Source of the DNA: JALZHR01 sp036389695 | GTDB lineage: Bacteria; Acidobacteriota; Blastocatellia; Pyrinomonadales; Pyrinomonadaceae | Assembly: GCA_036389695.1 (NCBI GenBank) | Contig: DASVWG010000102.1 | Span: forward strand, 1-25,171 | Length of the DNA: 25,171 bases | Direction: 5' to 3' | Shown here: in pieces, positions 21,576-25,171 of the stretch | How the letters are laid out: each line of letters opens with the position of its first letter | How positions within the stretch are numbered: the stretch's first letter is position 1 | Made by a program: the position numbers and the translations under genes | The notes under the pieces: generated by a model | The model's input: the letters and a program-made list of their open reading frames with translations, nothing else | The model's database searches: none | What the model was told of the DNA's origin: nothing

Positions 21576-22890
21576 ACAAAACTGTCTTGAGCGGAATCGG
21601 TTTGCCGAGTTCGGGTTTTCTGCCGATGATTAAAAAGCGCTGCAAAAGCGTCAGTTTTTCTTCCGGCTCTTTGGGAATCTCGACGTATTCGACAACGATT
21701 TTTTCGTTTTCCCCATAAATCTTAAAATAATTCAGACGAAAAGTCGGGTAATAAATTCCGGGCAGCAAACCGAAACGAACCGAAACGCGTTTCAATATTT
21801 TCAGCCACGTTCCGGTATTGATAATGACGCGCCCTTCGGGTTCTTCGACTAGAAAAGCGTCGTGCGTGTGCCCGAAAATATACGCGCAGACTTCCGGATT
21901 TTCTTTAAAAACCATCCGCGCGCGGTCGAGATAAATATTGTTTGCCTCGTCGGTCGGCGCGGATTTATACGCCGGAAAAATCTGCATCCGCGAAAGCGTG
22001 CCGCGAATGTCGCGGTAAATCAGATAGAGCGGAATCGAGATAACGAAAACAAAAAACCAGACCGTCATACTCGCCGTCAGAATCCAGCGCAGAATGTCGC
22101 CCGCTATTCCCAACGCGCGAATAAACGGATTATCGAGCAAAATATTGACATCGAAAATGCCTAAATATTTAAGCATCTGAGCGACAAGCGCAACTGCGGT
22201 GACGGTCAGTAAAAGCAGAAACGGCAGCAGAAGCCAGCGCAAAAATATGTTCATCTCGTTGTAAAAATAATTCGAGATGAGCCAGTCGGGAATCTGCCGG
22301 ACATCGACCGAGCGGATGTCTTTGAGCCAGTCGCTCGCGCCGAAGACGGAATATTTGCTCGCGCCGCTGACCAGCGCTTCGGTAATAAAATATCCGAGCG
22401 GCAGCGCGTTTTTATTGCCGTAATCCTTCGCCGCGTTATACGGGTCAATCTGCTGCCCGTGTTCGACCCAGATTTTTCTGCCCTTGATTTCGCGCGCGAC
22501 CGCCAGCGCCAAATCGAGCGTGATGTTGTAATTTGCCAGCATCGGCGCGAATTCGGGATAGCAAGCCAAATCGTAATCGTGATTGCCGACCATCAACGTA
22601 ATTTTTATTTTTTCGCCCGACGCGCGAAACTGCTCGAAAATCCGCGTGTGATGCTTGATAATCTCTTCGAGCTGCGCCGTTCCCTCGACGCTCGTCAATT
22701 CCCAGAAGCCGAACGTATCGCCCGCGATAATCAATTCGACATCCGCCTCTCGCGCCGCAAGCTGCTGCAAAAACGCGATAAATTCTTCCGTATAATCGCA
22801 AACCTGCAATTGCCCGTCGCCGCCGAAATGCAAATCGCTGACGAAATAATATTCTTTAGATTCGCCCTTTTCCATCGTTTCGCGCTTCAT
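21574..22890 (-). CDS. Calcineurin-like metallophosphoesterase with inserted membrane helices
   Basis: This 438-aa protein has a split calcineurin-type catalytic domain. SDLHFGG gives D19 and H21, AGDTFGFW gives D58, VGNHDYD gives N103 and H104, VEHGQQ gives H144 and FGHTHD gives H341 and H343. Between H144 and H341 lie two clear transmembrane helices (about 216-240 and 266-293), with WLLLPFLLLLTVTAVALVA and VWFFVFVISIPLYLIY. The two halves must therefore fold together on one membrane face, probably the cytoplasmic one since there is no signal peptide. The substrate is unknown; lipid-linked phosphates are a natural idea (LpxH is a soluble member of the same superfamily). No Shine-Dalgarno is visible, and a second in-frame ATG lies five codons downstream. 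It is divergent from thrC. Confidence 0.85.
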   Translation of the reverse strand: MKRETMEKGESKEYYFVSDLHFGGDGQLQVCDYTEEFIAFLQQLAAREADVELIIAGDTFGFWELTSVEGTAQLEEIIKHHTRIFEQFRASGEKIKITLMVGNHDYDLACYPEFAPMLANYNITLDLALAVAREIKGRKIWVEHGQQIDPYNAAKDYGNKNALPLGYFITEALVSGASKYSVFGASDWLKDIRSVDVRQIPDWLISNYFYNEMNIFLRWLLLPFLLLLTVTAVALVAQMLKYLGIFDVNILLDNPFIRALGIAGDILRWILTASMTVWFFVFVISIPLYLIYRDIRGTLSRMQIFPAYKSAPTDEANNIYLDRARMVFKENPEVCAYIFGHTHDAFLVEEPEGRVIINTGTWLKILKRVSVRFGLLPGIYYPTFRLNYFKIYGENEKIVVEYVEIPKEPEEKLTLLQRFLIIGRKPELGKPIPLKTVL

Positions 22891-22945
22891 AGTTTATACT
22901 TATTGTATCGCTTCGATTTCATATTTTAACAAACAATAAAAACCG

Positions 22946-24115
22946 ATGAATGTAACAAATTTATTTTGCTCCGCCTGCGGTAAAGATTACGAGCCGAACC
23001 GGCTTTATAATCTCTGCGAAGCTTGCGGCAAGCCTTTGCTCGTCAGATACGATTTGGAAAAAGCCGCCGCGAGCCTGACGAAAGAATCTTTGCCGTCGCG
23101 CATTCCGTCGCTGTGGCGCTACGAAGAAGTTTTGCCCGTCGAGAAACAGGAAAACCGCGTCACGCTCGGCGAAGGAATGACGCCTTTGCACCGCGCGGAA
23201 AATTTAGGACGAAAACTGAATTTAAAAAATCTTTACATCAAGGACGAATCCGCCAATCCGACCGCTTCATTTAAAGCGCGCGGAATGACCGCCGCCGTTT
23301 CGATGGCGAAAGAATTAGGCGTGACGAAAGTCGCCGCGCCGTCAGCCGGAAACGCCGCCGGAGCGCTCGCCGCATACGCGGCAAAAGCCGGAATGGAAGC
23401 GTTTTTATTTATGCCGCGCGACACGCCGCGAGCGAACATCATCGAATGCGAGCAGATGGGCGCAAACGTGACGCTCGTCGACGGCTTGATTACCGACTGC
23501 GGAAAAATCGTCGCCGAAAGAAAGGCGGCGGAAGGCTGGTTCGACGTTTCGACCTTGAAAGAACCGTATCGCATCGAAGGCAAAAAAACGATGGGCTACG
23601 AGCTTGCCGAGCAGATGAATTTCGAATTGCCCGACGTGATTTTTTATCCGACTGGCGGCGGAACAGGGCTTATCGGAATGTGGAAAGCGTTTGACGAAAT
23701 GGAAAAGCTCGGCTGGATTAACGCAAGGCGTCCGCGAATGGTTTCGGTTCAGGCTTCGGGCTGCGCGCCGATTGTCGAAGCCTTCGAGCGTAACTTAAAT
23801 CACGGCGCGGAAATCGAAAACGCTCAAACGGTCGCTTCCGGCTTGCGCGTCCCGAAAGCCGTCGGCGATTTTCTGATGCTCGAAATCCTGCGCAAAAGCG
23901 GCGGCTCCGCCATCGCCGTGACGGACGAAGAATTGATTGCGGACGTCAGGGAAATCGGCGCGAGCGAAGGAATTTTCGCGGCGCCCGAAGGCGCCGCCTG
24001 TCTGTCCGCGCTCAAAAAAATGATTGCCGCCGGCGCAATCGAAAAAGACGCGCGAATCGTTTTATTCAACACGGGTTCGGGAATTAAATATTTAGAAGCT
24101 TTTGAAGCTGATTAG
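22946..24115 (+). CDS. thrC: Threonine synthase
   Basis: This 389-aa PLP enzyme converts O-phosphohomoserine to threonine, the last step of threonine synthesis. An N-terminal zinc-ribbon-like segment has C8-x2-C11 and C24-x2-C27. LGEGMTPLHRAENLG and NPTASFKARGM follow, with K110 as the PLP lysine. SAGNAAGALAAYAAKAGM and the phosphate-binding YPTGGGTGLIG (235-244) come next. This is the thrC class with a rubredoxin-like N-terminus, shorter than the E. coli type. The 55-bp divergent spacer to the phosphoesterase gene holds AT-rich sequence and probably both promoters, but no clear boxes. No homoserine kinase or dehydrogenase gene is nearby. Confidence 0.93.
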   Translation: MNVTNLFCSACGKDYEPNRLYNLCEACGKPLLVRYDLEKAAASLTKESLPSRIPSLWRYEEVLPVEKQENRVTLGEGMTPLHRAENLGRKLNLKNLYIKDESANPTASFKARGMTAAVSMAKELGVTKVAAPSAGNAAGALAAYAAKAGMEAFLFMPRDTPRANIIECEQMGANVTLVDGLITDCGKIVAERKAAEGWFDVSTLKEPYRIEGKKTMGYELAEQMNFELPDVIFYPTGGGTGLIGMWKAFDEMEKLGWINARRPRMVSVQASGCAPIVEAFERNLNHGAEIENAQTVASGLRVPKAVGDFLMLEILRKSGGSAIAVTDEELIADVREIGASEGIFAAPEGAACLSALKKMIAAGAIEKDARIVLFNTGSGIKYLEAFEAD

Positions 24116-24141
24116 TTGTAACGACAATCCGTATCAAAATA

Positions 24142-24183
24142 TTAAGCGAAGCATTTTTGCGTTTCAGCTATGCTTTGCCTTAA
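24142..24183. terminator. Hairpin between convergent thrC and beta-propeller genes
   Basis: TTAAGCGAAGCAT (24142-24154) pairs with ATGCTTTGCCTTAA (24170-24183), with one G-U and one bulge. It lies between genes that end at 24115 (+) and 24180 (-), so it may serve both, although no long T-run is present. The right arm overlaps the stop codon of the minus-strand gene. Confidence 0.45.
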
Positions 24184-25171
24184 AACTTCGTTGAGCCGAT
24201 TTGCGTTCCCCAGGCGCTTTCTCCCTGGGCGTTTTTTGCCTCGGCATACATGCTGTAAAACCAGACTCTCAGACTATCCGCCGGGTCGCTGCTGATGCCC
24301 GCATAATCGCCCCAGCGATTTTTGCCCGAACTATCGAGTTTGACGAAATTGGCAATTCCAGCCTTCAGCAAAGCGCTGCCTTGCAGAATGCCGGGCGGGT
24401 CAGACGCTTTACGACCCGTATAATAGATTGAAATAAATTCATTAGCTCCGGAGCGGCTAAAAACCATCGTCATATTACCGTTAGAATCGGGAGCGACCGC
24501 CGGAAAGGAATAGTGCAGTCCGTCGCTGCCGTAGATTCCCTGCTGGACGAGCGTCCCCGCCGAAGGATTAATCTGAAACCAATGAATGGCGGCGACGTTT
24601 CCGCCGCCGAAATCATGCGTGGTAGTTAAAGCGCACCACACCGAGCCGCCGCGAAAAACCGCATTCAAGACGCGCACGTCGCCTGTCTCCAGCATCGTCG
24701 CGCCGCCGCCTTTCTGAGTCGCGTTCGGCGGCAGAGAGTATGGACTGACCGTTATTGATTTCATCGTCAACTTCGCCGCGCCGGTCGGATTTGTTATCGT
24801 CCATAAAGAAAGCTGGTCGCCCTCAGGAAAAAACGAGCTGACCATGTATTGCGCTCCCGGCGCGCCGTAAGTGTGAGACGGCTGGATGGTAAAAGCGAAC
24901 GTGCCGTCGATGTTTTTCATTTTTACAAAGTCTCTGAATTTCACAGCGCCGCCCGAATAAGGACCGTCCTTCGGAATCACGCGTATTTTCGCGTAGGCGA
25001 ATTCGTTGTCGAATTGAAACATATTCGCCGTCACATACAAAGCCTGAGCGTCTACGCCGAGACTCGGATAATCAGCCCAATTGAAAGTCTGCTTCGCCCC
25101 GTCGACGGTCGCATCAATCTTATAGTTCCACCACTGTCCCAGCGGGTCGGAAGTTTTCGAGATTGACAGCA
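24180..25171 (-). CDS. Probable secreted beta-propeller (sialidase-like) protein, 5' end outside window
   Basis: The frame is open from the stop at 24180 to the right edge, so about 330 C-terminal residues are seen and the start is missing. Possible internal starts such as the TTG at 25040 are unlikely, because the coding pattern continues upstream (QWWNYKIDATVDG, FNWADYPSLGVD). Repeated beta-strand-rich segments suggest a propeller of the sialidase/exo-hydrolase type: ALYVTANMFQ, SVWCALTTTHDF, AIHWFQINPSAG, SFPAVAPDSNGNMTMVFSRSG and RWGDYAGISSDP. No catalytic residues can be assigned. Proteins with the closing RWGDYAG...WGTQIG wording are usually secreted or surface proteins. Function unknown. 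Confidence 0.7.
   Translation of the reverse strand, partial: LSISKTSDPLGQWWNYKIDATVDGAKQTFNWADYPSLGVDAQALYVTANMFQFDNEFAYAKIRVIPKDGPYSGGAVKFRDFVKMKNIDGTFAFTIQPSHTYGAPGAQYMVSSFFPEGDQLSLWTITNPTGAAKLTMKSITVSPYSLPPNATQKGGGATMLETGDVRVLNAVFRGGSVWCALTTTHDFGGGNVAAIHWFQINPSAGTLVQQGIYGSDGLHYSFPAVAPDSNGNMTMVFSRSGANEFISIYYTGRKASDPPGILQGSALLKAGIANFVKLDSSGKNRWGDYAGISSDPADSLRVWFYSMYAEAKNAQGESAWGTQIGSTKF

Noticed and set aside
25040..25040. TTG at 25040 as the true start of the last gene
   Set aside because: The same frame remains open and protein-like up to the window edge, and no ribosome binding site precedes the TTG.

Overview
The window looks like a piece of an Acidobacteriota chromosome, most likely Blastocatellia/Pyrinomonadaceae. 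That is inference from four things: base composition in the mid-50s % GC by eye; a small secreted protein carrying the 'LTAKDFEVYD' signature of acidobacterial VWFA-related proteins; many genes without Shine-Dalgarno sequences; and intergenic spacers full of short inverted heptamer-type repeats. There are 20 protein genes that I can support. The last one runs off the right end. No tRNA, rRNA, CRISPR, integrase or transposase was seen.

Layout. 1-2090: ribonuclease Z, then a small ferredoxin that faces a Rieske protein across a shared bidirectional terminator. 2095-5975: a compact stress-type operon of a CBS-pair protein, a VWA-less VWFA-related secreted protein, an Hsp20 chaperone and the Lon protease. 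5976-6545: a long spacer with a REP/BIME-like double hairpin, then a promoter and a structured leader. 6546-15090: the cell-elongation and peptidoglycan locus mreB-mreC-mreD-PBP2-rodA-PBP1A. Every junction in this locus except mreC/mreD carries an inverted-repeat element. 15260-16531: a FabF-like ketoacyl synthase with its own promoter.

16579-20153 (minus strand): a three-gene unit of an unrecognised 325-aa protein, a long DyP-type peroxidase and a GH75 (fungal chitosanase-type) protein without a signal peptide. It sits behind a near-consensus promoter, and each gene has a strong ribosome binding site, unlike most of the window. 20439-22890 (minus): a secreted PHP-domain phosphoesterase and a calcineurin-like phosphoesterase with membrane helices inserted in its catalytic domain. 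22946-24115: threonine synthase. 24180-end (minus): the 3' part of a probable secreted beta-propeller protein.

The two most interesting things are the family of heptamer inverted repeats and the DyP/GH75/unknown operon. The repeats are nine elements of different sequence but the same design. They abut start codons and in two cases run into coding sequence.
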